This document shows, piece by piece, positions 1 through 14,340 of a stretch of DNA of 64,000 bases; the first letter of the stretch is position 1; every line of letters starts with the position of its first letter. Source of the stretch: Bombus terrestris (Eukaryota; Arthropoda; Insecta; Hymenoptera; Apidae). The notes beneath the pieces were generated by a model, which made no database searches, was not told the origin of the DNA, and saw only the letters and a program-made list of their open reading frames with translations. The stretch is from positions 21,777,334-21,841,333 of the forward strand of contig NC_063271.1 in assembly GCF_910591885.1 (NCBI RefSeq). The letters run 5' to 3'. A program made the position numbers and the translations under genes.

Positions 1-830
1 ATATAACGTATAACGTTATATACTATTGCTATATAACGTATAACGTTATATACTATTACTATATAACGTATAACCATATATACTATTCCGTATTAACGTA
101 TAACGTTATATACTATTACGTAATAGCGTATAACGTTATATAGTATTACCACATCACGTATAACGTTGTATATTATTACGTACTAACGTATAACGTTATA
201 TGCTATTACTATATAACGTATAACGATATATACTATTACGTACTATCGTATAACGTTATATACTATTACTATATAACGTATAACGATATATATTATTACG
301 TACTAACGTATAACGTTATATACTATTACTATATAACGTATAAAGTTATATACTATTACTATATAACGTATAACGTTATATACTATTACTATATAACGTA
401 TAACGTTATATACTATTACTATATAACGTATAACGTTATATACTATTACTATATAACGTATAACGTTATATACTATTACTATATAACGTATAACGATATA
501 TACCATTCCGTACTATCGTATAACGTTATATACTATTACTATATAACGCATAACGTTATATACTATTACTATATAACGCATAACGTTATATACTATTACT
601 ATATAACGCATAACGTTATATAATATTACTATATAACGTATAACGTTATATACTATTACTATATAACGTATAACGTTATATACTATTACTATATAACGTA
701 TAACGTTATATACTATTACTATATAACGTATATCGCTATATACTATTACTATATAACGTATAACGATATATAATATTACGTATTAACGTATAACGTTATA
801 TACCATTACGTAATAGCGTATAACGTTATA
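1..830 (+). repeat. Partial copy of the 7.5-8.4 kb block
   Basis: This left-edge segment matches 7531-8360 monomer by monomer. Shared rare markers are TACTATTGCT, the TAACCATATA plus TACTATTCCG monomer at 61, ACATCACGTA at 151+30, TGCTATTACT near 201 and TAAAGTTATA near 331. The copies differ by whole-monomer gains and losses: one more canonical unit in the 7.9 kb copy and one more in this copy near 631-720. The window edge cuts the block, so its true left limit is unknown. Confidence 0.88.
361..390 (+). repeat. Representative canonical (type A) monomer
   Basis: This is one exact copy of the commonest monomer. Bases 1-9 and 13-21 of the unit are perfect reverse complements (ATATAACGT and ACGTTATAT) around the trinucleotide ATA. 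Adding the flanking T and A makes 10-bp arms. The centre of the R half contains the 12-bp palindrome TATAACGTTATA, which holds an AclI site (AACGTT). The heptamer TATAACG occurs twice in direct tandem. No A or T run is longer than two bases. Only eight of the sixteen dinucleotides occur, and TA accounts for 10 of 30 steps. Confidence 0.97.
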
Positions 831-1740
831 TAGTATTACCATATCACGTATAACGTTGTATATTATTACGTACTAACGTATAACGTTATATACTATTACT
901 ATATAACGTATAACGTTATATACTATTACTATATAACGTATAACGTTATATACTATTACTATATAACGTATAACGTTATATACTGTTACGTAATAGCGTA
1001 TAACGTTATATAGTATTGCCATATCACGTATAACGTTGTATATTATTACGTACTAACGTATAACGTTATATACTATTACTATATAACGTATAACGTTATA
1101 TACTATTACTATATAACGTATAACGTTATATACTATTACTATATAACGTATAACGTTATATACTATTACTATATAACGTATAACGTTATATACTACTACT
1201 ATATAACGTATAACGATATATACTATTACGTATTAACGTATAACGTTATATAGTTTTACCATATCACGTATAACGTTGTATACTATTACGTAATAACGTA
1301 TAACGTTATATTCTATTACGTAATAACGTATAATGTTATATAGTATTGCCATATCACGTATAACGTTGTATATTATTACGTACTAACGTATAACGTTATA
1401 TACTATTACTATATAACGTATAACGTTATATACTATTACTATATAACGTATAACGTTCTATACTATTACTATATAACGCATAACGTTATATAATATTACT
1501 ATATAACGTATAACGATATATACTATTACGTATTAACGTATAACGTTATATACTATTACGTACTAACGTATAACGTTATATACTATTACTATATAACGTA
1601 TATCGCTATATACTATTACTATATAACGTATAACGATATATACTATTACGTATTAACGTATAACGTTATATACTATTACTATATAACGTATAACGTTATA
1701 TACTATTACTATATAACGTATAACGTTATATAATATTACT

Positions 1741-3810
1741 ATATAACGCATAACGTTATATGATATTACTATATAACGTATAACGTTATATACTTATACT
1801 ATATAACGTATAACGTTATATACTATTACTATATAACGTATAACGTTATATACTGTTACTATATAACGTATAACAATATATACTATTACGTATTAACGTA
1901 TAACGTTATATACTATTACGTACTAACGTATAACGTTATATACTATTACGTAATAGCGTATAACTTTATATAGTATTACCATATCACGTATTACGTTATA
2001 TACTATTACGTACTATCGTATAACGTTATATACTATTACTATATAACGCATAACGTTATATACTATTACTATATAACGCATAACGTTATATACTATTACT
2101 ATATAACGCATAACGTTATATAATATTACTATATAACGTATAACGTTATATACTATTACTATATAACGTATAACGTTATATATTCTTACTATATAACGTA
2201 TATCGCTATATTCTATTACTATATAACGTATCACGATATATACTATTACATATTAACGTATAACGTTATATACCATTACGTAATAGCGTATATCGTTATA
2301 TAGTATTACCATATCACGTATAACGTTGTATATTATTACGTACTAACGTATAACGTTATATACTATTACTATATAACGTATAACGTTATATACTATTACT
2401 ATATAACGTATAACGTTATATACTATTACTATATAACGCATAACGTTATATAATATTACTATATAACGTATAACGTTATATACTATTACTATATAACGTA
2501 TAACGTTATATACTATTACTATATAACGTATAACGTTATATACTATTACTATATAACGTATAACGTTATATACTATTACTATATAACGTATAACGTTATA
2601 TACTATTACTATATAACGTATAACGATATATACTATGACGTATTAACGTATAACGTTATATACTATTACGTAATAGCGTATAACGTTATATAGTATTACC
2701 ATATCACGTATAACGTTATGTACTATTACATACTATCGTATAACGTTATATACTATTACTATATAACGTATAACGTTATATAGTATTACCATATCACGTA
2801 TAACGTTGTATATTATTACGTACTAACGTATAACGTTATATACTATTACTATATAACGTATAAAGTTATATACTATTACTATATAACGTATAACGTTATA
2901 TACTATTACTATATAACGTATAACGTTATATACTATTACTATATAACGTATAACGATATATACTATTCCGTACTATCGTATAACGTTATATACTATTACT
3001 ATATAACGCATAACGTTATATACTATTACTATATAACGTATAACGTTATATACTATTACTATATAACGCATAACGTTATATAATATTACTATATAACGTA
3101 TAACGTTATATACTATTACTATATAACGTATAACGATATATACTATTACGTATTAACGTATAACGTTATATAGTATTACCATATCACGTATAACGTTGTA
3201 TATTATTACGTACTAACGTATAACGTTATATACTATTACTATATAACGTATAACGTTATATACTATTACTATATAACGTATAACGTTATATACTATTACT
3301 ATATAACGTATAACGTTATATACTATTACTATATACCGCATAACGTTATATAATATTACTATATAACGCATAACGTTATATACTATTACTATATAACGTA
3401 TAACGTTATATACTATTACTATATAACGTATAACGTTATATACTATTACTATATAACGTATAACGTTATATACTATTACTATATAACGTATAACGTTATA
3501 TACTATTACTATATAACGTATAACGTTCTATACTATTACTATATAACGCATAACGTTATATAATATTACTATATAACGTATAACGTTATATACTATTACT
3601 ATATAACGTATAACGTTATATAATATTACTATATAACGTATAACGTTATATACTATTACTATATAACGTATAACGTTATATACTATTACTATATAACGTA
3701 TAACGTTATATACTATTACTATATAACGTATAACGTTATATACTATTACTATATAACGCATAACGTTATATAATATTACTCTATAACGTATAACGTTATA
3801 TACTATTACT
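1741..3810 (+). repeat. 2.07-kb higher-order block, copy 1
   Basis: This block aligns with 17431-19500 at an offset of 15,690 bp. Shared markers are TGATATTACT, TACTTATACT, TAACAATATA, TAACTTTATA followed by ATATCACGTA plus TTACG, TTCTATTACT with TCACGATATA, TACTATGACG, TAACGTTATG with TACTATTACA, TAACGTTCTA and the CTATAACGTA monomer. Both copies keep the same register; differences seen by eye are scattered single bases. A shorter derivative of the left part lies near 59,760-60,300. Confidence 0.88.
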
Positions 3811-4140
3811 ATATAACGTATAACGTTATATACTATTACTATATAACGCATAACGTTATATACTATTACTATATAACGTATAACGTTATATACTATTACT
3901 ATATAACGTATAACGTTATATACTATTACTATATAACGTATAACGTTATAAACTATTACTATATAACGTATAACGTTATATACTATTACTATATAACGCA
4001 TAACGTTATATAATATTACTATATAACGTATAACGTTATATACTATTACTATATAACGTATAACGTTATATACTATTACTATATAACGTATAACGTTATA
4101 TACTATTACTATATAACCTATAACGTTATATACTATTACT

Positions 4141-5850
4141 ATATAACGTATAACGTTATATACTATTACTATATAACCTATAACGTTATATACTATTACT
4201 ATATAACGTATAACGTTATATACTATTACTATATAACGTATAACGTTATATACTTATACTATATAACGTATAACGTTATATACTATTACTATATAACGCA
4301 TAACGTTATATAATATTACTATATAACGTATAACGATATATACTATTACGTATTAACGTATAACGTTATATAGTATTACGTACTAACGTATAACGTTATA
4401 TACTATTACTATATAACGTATATCGCTATATACTATTACTATATAACGTATAACGATATATACTATTACGTATTAACGTATAACGTTATATACTATTACT
4501 ATATAACGTATGACGTTATATACTATTACTATATAACGTATAACGTTATATAATATTACTATATAACGCATAACGTTATATGACATTACTATATAACGTA
4601 TAACGTTATATACTTATACTATATAACGTATAACGTTATATACTATTACTATATAACGTATAACGTTATATACTGTTACTATATAACGTATAACGATATA
4701 TACTATTACGTATTAACGTATAACGTTATATACTATTACGTACTAACGTATAACGTTATATACTATTACGTAATAGCGTATAACTTTATATAGTATTACC
4801 ATATCACGTATTACGTTATATACTATTACGTACTATCGTATAACGTTATATACTATTACTATATAACGCATAACGTTATATACTATTACTATATAACGCA
4901 TAACGTTATATACTATTACTATATAACGCATAACGTTATATAATATTACTATATAACGTATAACGTTATATACTATTACGTACTAACGTATAACGTTATA
5001 TACTATTACTATATAACGTATATCGCTATATACTATTACTATATAACGTATAACGATATATACTATTACGTATTAACGTATAACGTTATATACTATTACT
5101 ATATAACGTATGACGTTATATACTATTACTATATAACGTATAACGTTATATAATATTACTATATAACGCATAACGTTATATGACATTACTATATAACGTA
5201 TAACGTTATATACTTATACTATATAACGTATAACGTTATATACTATTACTATATAACGTATAACGTTATATACTGTTACTATATAACGTATAACGATATA
5301 TACTATTACGTATTAACGTATAACGTTATATACTATTACGTACTAACGTATAACGTTATATACTATTACGTAATAGCGTATAACTTTATATAGTATTACC
5401 ATATCACGTATTACGTTATATACTATTACGTACTATCGTATAACGTTATATACTATTACTATATAACGCATAACGTTATATACTATTACTATATAACGTA
5501 TAACGTTATATACTCTTACTGTATAACGTATATCGCTATATACTATTACTATATAACGTATAACGATATATACTATTACGTATTAACGTATAACGTTATA
5601 TACCATTACGTAATAGCGTATATCGTTATATAGTATTACCATATCACGTATAACGTTGTATATTATTACGTACTAACGTATAACGTTATATACTATTACT
5701 ATATAACGTATAACGTTATATACTATTACTATATAACGTATAACGTTATATACTATTACTATATAACGCATAACGTTATATAATATTACTATATAACGTA
5801 TAACGTTATATACTATTACTATATAACGTATAACGTTATATACTATTACT
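4141..5850 (+). repeat. 1.7-kb higher-order block, copy 1 (pairs with 10.4 kb)
   Basis: This segment matches 10381-12090 at an offset of 6,240 bp. The match includes ATATAACCTA near 4171, TACTTATACT, TGACATTACT, TAACTTTATA, the internal 600-bp duplication and the GTATAACGTA monomer at 5521. After about 5850 the two copies diverge abruptly at a canonical monomer, as expected for unequal exchange in register. Confidence 0.88.
4381..5490 (+). repeat. 600-bp (20-monomer) tandem duplication
   Basis: Unit 4381-4980 is followed directly by 4981-5490, which repeats its first 17 monomers without a difference I can see. Each unit contains, in order, TATCGCTATA, TGACGTTATA, TGACATTACT, TACTTATACT, TACTGTTACT, a type B module with TAACTTTATA and TTACGTTATA, and TACTATCGTA. 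The same duplicated pair reappears at 10621-11730, 35161-36270, 37381-38490 and 40081-41189, showing that the duplication predates spread of the larger block. Confidence 0.9.
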
Positions 5851-5880
5851 ATATAACGTATAACGTTATATACTATTACT

Positions 5881-8800
5881 ATATAACGTATAACGTTATA
5901 TACTATTACTATATACCGCATAACGTTATATAATATTACTATATAACGCATAACGTTATATACTATTACTATATAACGTATAACGTTATATACTATTGCT
6001 ATATAACGTATAACGTTATATACTATTACTATATAACGTATAACGATATATACTATTCCGTATTAACGTATAACGTTATATACTATTACGTAATAGCGTA
6101 TAACGTTATATAGTATTACCACATCACGTATAACGTTGTATATTATTACGTACTAACGTATAACGTTATATGCTATTACTATATAACGTATAACGATATA
6201 TACTATTACGTACTATCGTATAACGTTATATACTATTACTATATAACGTATAACGATATATATTATTACGTACTAACGTATAACGTTATATACTATTACT
6301 ATATAACGTATAAAGTTATATACTATTACTATATAACGTATAACGTTATATACTATTACTATATAACGTATAACGTTATATACTATTACTATATAACGTA
6401 TAACGTTATATACTATTACTATATAACGTATAACGTTATATACTATTACTATATAACGTATAACGATATATACCATTCCGTACTATCGTATAACGTTATA
6501 TACTATTACTATATAACGCATAACGTTATATACTATTACTATATAACGTATATCGCTATATACTATTACTATATAACGTATAACGATATATACTATAACG
6601 TATTAACGTATAACGTTATATACCATTACGTAATAGCGTATAACGTTATATAGTATTACCATATCACGTATAACGTTGTATATTATTACGTACTAACGTA
6701 TAACGTTATATACTATTACTATATAACGTATAACGTTATATACTATTACTATATAACGTATAACGTTATATACTATTACTATATAACGTATAACGTTATA
6801 TACTATTACTATATAACGTATAACGATATATACCATTCCGTACTATCGTATAACGTTATATACTATTACTATATAACGCATAACGTTATATACTATTACT
6901 ATATAACGCATAACGTTATATACTATTACTATATAACGCATAACGTTATATACTACTACTATATAACGCATAACGTTATATAATATTACTATATAACGTA
7001 TACCGTTATATACTATTACTATATAACGTATAACGTTATATACTATTACTATATAACGTATATCGCTATATACTATTACTATATAACGTATAACGATATA
7101 TACTATGACGTATTAACGTATAACGTTATATACTATTACGTAATAGCGTATAACGTTATATAGTATTACCATATCACGTATAACGTTATATACTATTACG
7201 TACTATCGTATAACGTTATATAATATTACTATATAACGTATAACGTTATATACTATTACTATATAACGTATAACGATATATACTATTACGTATTAACGTA
7301 TAACGTTATATAGTATTACCATATCACGTATAACGTTGTATAATATTACGTACTAACGTATAACGTTATATACTATTACTATATAACGTATAACGTTATA
7401 TACTATTACTATATAACGTATAACGTTATATACTATTACTATATAACGTATAACGTTATATACTATTACTATATACCGCATAACGTTATATAATATTACT
7501 ATATAACGCATAACGTTATATACTATTACTATATAACGTATAACGTTATATACTATTGCTATATAACGTATAACGTTATATACTATTACTATATAACGTA
7601 TAACCATATATACTATTCCGTATTAACGTATAACGTTATATACTATTACGTAATAGCGTATAACGTTATATAGTATTACCACATCACGTATAACGTTGTA
7701 TATTATTACGTACTAACGTATAACGTTATATGCTATTACTATATAACGTATAACGATATATACTATTACGTACTATCGTATAACGTTATATACTATTACT
7801 ATATAACGTATAACGATATATATTATTACGTACTAACGTATAACGTTATATACTATTACTATATAACGTATAAAGTTATATACTATTACTATATAACGTA
7901 TAACGTTATATACTATTACTATATAACGTATAACGTTATATACTATTACTATATAACGTATAACGTTATATACTATTACTATATAACGTATAACGTTATA
8001 TACTATTACTATATAACGTATAACGTTATATACTATTACTATATAACGTATAACGATATATACCATTCCGTACTATCGTATAACGTTATATACTATTACT
8101 ATATAACGCATAACGTTATATACTATTACTATATAACGCATAACGTTATATACTATTACTATATAACGCATAACGTTATATAATATTACTATATAACGTA
8201 TAACGTTATATACTATTACTATATAACGTATAACGTTATATACTATTACTATATAACGTATATCGCTATATACTATTACTATATAACGTATAACGATATA
8301 TAATATTACGTATTAACGTATAACGTTATATACAGTTACGTAATAACGTATAACGTTATATAGTATTACCATATCACGTATAAAGTTATATACTATTACG
8401 TACTAACGTATATCGTTATATACTATTACTATATAACGTATAACGTTATATACTATTACTATATAACGTATAACGTTATATACTATTACTATATAGCGCA
8501 TAACGTTATATAATATTACTATATAACGTATAACGTTATATACTATTACTATATAACGTATAACGTTATATACTATTACTATATAACGTATAACGTTATA
8601 TACTATTACTATATAACGTATAACGTTATATACTATTACTATATAACGTATAACGTTATATACTGTTACGTAATAGCGTATAACGTTATATAGTATTGCC
8701 ATATCACGTATAACGTTGTATATTATTACGTACTAACGTATAACGTTATATACTATTACTATATAACGTATAACGTTATATACTATTACTATATAACGTA

Positions 8801-9240
8801 TAACGTTATATACTATTACTATATAACGTATAACGTTATATACTATTACTATATAACGCATAACGTTATATAATATTACTATATAACGTATAACGTTATA
8901 TACTATTACTATATAACGTATAACGTTATATACTATTACTATATAACGCATAACGTTATATAATGTTACTATATAACGTATAACGTTATATACTATTACT
9001 ATATAACGTATAACGTTATATACTATTACTATATAACGTATAACGATATATACTATTACGTATTAACGTATAACGTTAGATAGTATTACCATATCACGTA
9101 TAACGCTGTATATTATTACGTACTAACGTATGACGTTATATACTATTACTATATAACGTATAACGTTATATACTATTACTATATAACGTATAACGTTATG
9201 TACTATTACTATATAACGTATAACGTTATATACTACTACT
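5881..9240 (+). repeat. 3.3-kb dispersed block, copy 1
   Basis: This block is shared with 31411-34710 (offset 25,530 shrinking to 25,470 by whole-monomer changes) and with about 56,220-59,520. Shared markers include TACTATTGCT, ACATCACGTA, TGCTATTACT, TAAAGTTATA, TACCATTCCG, TACTACTACT, TAACCATATA with TACTATTCCG near 7591, ATATAGCGCA near 8491, TACTGTTACG followed by TAGTATTGCC, TAATGTTACT, TAACGTTAGA and TAACGCTGTA. The right part also recurs at 13.9-14.8 kb and in the 1,020-bp duplication that follows. Confidence 0.88.
6571..6720 (+). repeat. Representative type B module of five monomers
   Basis: This is a 150-bp example of the recurring variant module. The order is: an entry monomer with TAACGATATA; a monomer starting TATTAACGTA and ending TACCATTACG; one starting TAATAGCGTA and ending TAGTATTACC; one starting ATATCACGTA with TAACGTTGTA and ending TATTATTACG; and an exit monomer starting TACTAACGTA that returns to the canonical linker. 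The same order, whole or shortened, recurs throughout the window, for example near 780-900, 2251-2370, 12811-12930 and 61801-61890. In type B the L arm no longer pairs fully with the R arm. A new palindrome, CTATTACGTAATAG, appears where TAATAGCG follows CTATTACG. Five monomers equal 150 bp, close to a nucleosome core length; that link is only inference. Confidence 0.9.
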
Positions 9241-9540
9241 ATATAACGTATAACGATATATACTATTACGTATTAACGTATAACGTTATATAGTTTTACC
9301 ATATCACGTATAACGTTATATACTATTACTATATAACGTATAACGTTATATACTATTACTATATACCGCATAACGTTATATAATATTACTATATAACGCA
9401 TAACGTTATATACTATTACTATATAACGTATAACGTTATATACTATTACTATATAACGTATAACGTTATATACTATTAGTATATAACGTATAACGTTATA
9501 TACTATTACTATATAACGTATAACGTTATATACTATTACT

Positions 9541-10380
9541 ATATAACGTATAACGTTCTATACTATTACTATATAACGCATAACGTTATATAATATTACT
9601 ATATAACGTATAACGTTATATACTATTACTATATAACGTATAACGTTATATAATATTACTATATAACGTATAACGTTATATACTATTACTATATAACGTA
9701 TAACGTTATATACTATTACTATATAACGTATAACGTTATATACTATTACTATATAACGTATAACGTTATATACTATTACTATATAACGCATAACGTTATA
9801 TCATATTACTCTATAACGTATAACGTTATATACTATTACTATATAACGTATAACGTTATATACTATTACTATATAACGCATAACGTTATATACTATTACT
9901 ATATAACGTATAACGTTATATACTATTACTATATAACGTATAACGTTATATACTATTACTATATAACCTATAACGTTATATACTATTACTATATAACGTA
10001 TAACGTTATATACTATTACTATATAACGTATAACGTTATATACTATTACTATATAACGTATAACGTTATATACTATTACTATATAACGTATAACGTTCTA
10101 TACTATTACTATATAACGCATAACGTTATATAATATTACTATATAACGTATAACGTTATATACTATTACTATATAACGTATAACGTTATATAATATTACT
10201 ATATAACGTATAACGTTATATACTATTACTATATAACGCATAACGTTATATCATATTACTCTATAACGTATAACGTTATATACTATTACTATATAACGTA
10301 TAACGTTATATACTATTACTATATAACGTATAACGTTATAAACTATTACTATATAACGTATAACGTTATATACTATTACT
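9541..10380 (+). repeat. Type A-rich stretch with TAACGTTCTA markers
   Basis: This stretch is nearly all canonical monomers, interrupted by ATATAACGCA plus TAATATTACT units and by CTATAACGTA monomers. The marker TAACGTTCTA occurs at 9551 and again at 10091, so a 540-bp (18-monomer) internal duplication is present. It corresponds to 3511-4080 near the left end. The long open antisense frames here are a consequence of uniform type A monomers. Confidence 0.8.
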
Positions 10381-12090
10381 ATATAACGTATAACGTTATA
10401 TACTATTACTATATAACCTATAACGTTATATACTATTACTATATAACGTATAACGTTATATACTATTACTATATAACGTATAACGTTATATACTTATACT
10501 ATATAACGTATAACGTTATATACTATTACTATATAACGCATAACGTTATATAATATTACTATATAACGTATAACGATATATACTATTACGTATTAACGTA
10601 TAACGTTATATAGTATTACGTACTAACGTATAACGTTATATACTATTACTATATAACGTATATCGCTATATACTATTACTATATAACGTATAACGATATA
10701 TACTATTACGTATTAACGTATAACGTTATATACTATTACTATATAACGTATGACGTTATATACTATTACTATATAACGTATAACGTTATATAATATTACT
10801 ATATAACGCATAACGTTATATGACATTACTATATAACGTATAACGTTATATACTTATACTATATAACGTATAACGTTATATACTATTACTATATAACGTA
10901 TAACGTTATATACTGTTACTATATAACGTATAACGATATATACTATTACGTATTAACGTATAACGTTATATACTATTACGTACTAACGTATAACGTTATA
11001 TACTATTACGTAATAGCGTATAACTTTATATAGTATTACCATATCACGTATTACGTTATATACTATTACGTACTATCGTATAACGTTATATACTATTACT
11101 ATATAACGCATAACGTTATATACTATTACTATATAACGCATAACGTTATATACTATTACTATATAACGCATAACGTTATATAATATTACTATATAACGTA
11201 TAACGTTATATACTATTACGTACTAACGTATAACGTTATATACTATTACTATATAACGTATATCGCTATATACTATTACTATATAACGTATAACGATATA
11301 TACTATTACGTATTAACGTATAACGTTATATACTATTACTATATAACGTATGACGTTATATACTATTACTATATAACGTATAACGTTATATAATATTACT
11401 ATATAACGCATAACGTTATATGACATTACTATATAACGTATAACGTTATATACTTATACTATATAACGTATAACGTTATATACTATTACTATATAACGTA
11501 TAACGTTATATACTGTTACTATATAACGTATAACGATATATACTATTACGTATTAACGTATAACGTTATATACTATTACGTACTAACGTATAACGTTATA
11601 TACTATTACGTAATAGCGTATAACTTTATATAGTATTACCATATCACGTATTACGTTATATACTATTACGTACTATCGTATAACGTTATATACTATTACT
11701 ATATAACGCATAACGTTATATACTATTACTATATAACGTATAACGTTATATACTCTTACTGTATAACGTATATCGCTATATACTATTACTATATAACGTA
11801 TAACGATATATACTATTACGTATTAACGTATAACGTTATATACCATTACGTAATAGCGTATATCGTTATATAGTATTACCATATCACGTATAACGTTGTA
11901 TATTATTACGTACTAACGTATAACGTTATATACTATTACTATATAACGTATAACGTTATATACTATTACTATATAACGTATAACGTTATATACTATTACT
12001 ATATAACGCATAACGTTATATAATATTACTATATAACGTATAACGTTATATACTATTACTATATAACGTATAACGTTATATACTATTACG
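10381..12090 (+). repeat. 1.7-kb higher-order block, copy 2
   Basis: This is the second copy of 4141-5850, including the 600-bp duplication at 10621-11730 and the GTATAACGTA monomer at 11761. It is followed by a further tandem copy of its right part. Confidence 0.88.
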
Positions 12091-13070
12091 TAATAGCGTA
12101 TAACTTTATATAGTATTACCATATCACGTATTACGTTATATACTATTACGTACTATCGTATAACGTTATATACTATTACTATATAACGCATAACGTTATA
12201 TACTATTACGTACTAACGTATAACGTTATATACTATTACTATATAACGTATATCGCTATATACTATTACTATATAACGTATAACGATATATACTATTACG
12301 TATTAACGTATAACGTTATATACTATTACTATATAACGTATGACGTTATATACTATTACTATATAACGTATAACGTTATATAATATTACTATATAACGCA
12401 TAACGTTATATGACATTACTATATAACGTATAACGTTATATACTTATACTATATAACGTATAACGTTATATACTATTACTATATAACGTATAACGTTATA
12501 TACTGTTACTATATAACGTATAACGATATATACTATTACGTATTAACGTATAACGTTATATACTATTACGTACTAACGTATAACGTTATATACTATTACG
12601 TAATAGCGTATAACTTTATATAGTATTACCATATCACGTATTACGTTATATACTATTACGTACTATCGTATAACGTTATATACTATTACTATATAACGCA
12701 TAACGTTATATACTATTACTATATAACGTATAACGTTATATACTCTTACTGTATAACGTATATCGCTATATACTATTACTATATAACGTATAACGATATA
12801 TACTATTACGTATTAACGTATAACGTTATATACCATTACGTAATAGCGTATATCGTTATATAGTATTACCATATCACGTATAACGTTGTATATTATTACG
12901 TACTAACGTATAACGTTATATACTATTACTATATAACGTATAACGTTATATACTATTACTATATAACGTATAACGTTATATACTATTACTATATAACGCA
13001 TAACGTTATATAATATTACTATATAACGTATAACGTTATATACTATTACTATATAACGTATAACGTTATA
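11221..13070 (+). repeat. 990-bp (33-monomer) tandem duplication
   Basis: Segment 11221-12080 recurs at 12211-13070 at an offset of 990 bp. Both have the run TATCGCTATA, TGACATTACT, TACTTATACT, TAACTTTATA, GTATAACGTA and TATCGTTATA in the same order. The join at 12091-12210 is a shortened copy of the same type B module and lies in exact 30-bp register. Confidence 0.85.
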
Positions 13071-14340
13071 TACTATTACTATATAACGTATAACGTTATA
13101 TACTATTACTATATAACGTATAACGTTATATACTATTACTATATAACGTATAACGTTATATACTATTACTATATAACGTATAACGATATATACTATGACG
13201 TATTAACGTATAACGTTATATACTATTACGTAATAGCGTATAACGTTATATAGTATTACCATATCACGTATAACGTTATGTACTATTACATACTATCGTA
13301 TAACGTTATATACTATTACTATATAACGTATAACGTTATATAGTATTACCATATCACGTATAACGTTGTATATTATTACGTACTAACGTATAACGTTATA
13401 TACTATTACTATATAACGTATAAAGTTATATACTATTACTATATAACGTATAACGTTATATACTATTACTATATAACGTATAACGTTATATACTATTACT
13501 ATATAACGTATAACGTTATATACTATTACTATATAACGTATAACGTTATATACTATTACTATATAACCTATAACGTTATATACTATTACTATATAACGTA
13601 TAACGTTATATACTATTACTATATAACGTATAACGTTATATACTATTACTATATAACGTATAACGTTATATACTATTACTATATAACGTATAACGTTATA
13701 TACTTATACTATATAACGTATAACGTTATATACTATTACTATATAACGCATAACGTTATATAATATTACTATATAACGTATAACGATATATACTATTACG
13801 TATTAACGTATAACGTTATATAGTATTACGTACTAACGTATAACGTTATATACTATTACTATATAACGTATATCGCTATATACTATTACTATATAACGTA
13901 TAACGATATATACTATTACGTATTAACGTATAACGTTATATACTATTACTATATAACGTATAACGTTATATACTATTACTATATAACGTATAACGTTATA
14001 TACTATTACTATATAGCGCATAACGTTATATAATATTACTATATAACGTATAACGTTATATACTATTACTATATAACGTATAACGTTATATACTATTACT
14101 ATATAACGTATAACGTTATATACTATTACTATATAACGTATAACGTTATATACTATTACTATATAACGTATAACGTTATATACTGTTACGTAATAGCGTA
14201 TAACGTTATATAGTATTGCCATATCACGTATAACGTTGTATATTATTACGTACTAACGTATAACGTTATATACTATTACTATATAACGTATAACGTTATA
14301 TACTATTACTATATAACGTATAACGTTATATACTATTACT

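Noticed and set aside
3528..4001. 157-codon minus-strand open frame, and many similar frames of 60-132 codons
   Set aside because: All are decapeptide repeats produced by the 30-bp period. They have no domain, varied sequence or constraint, and their ends are set by satellite point variants.
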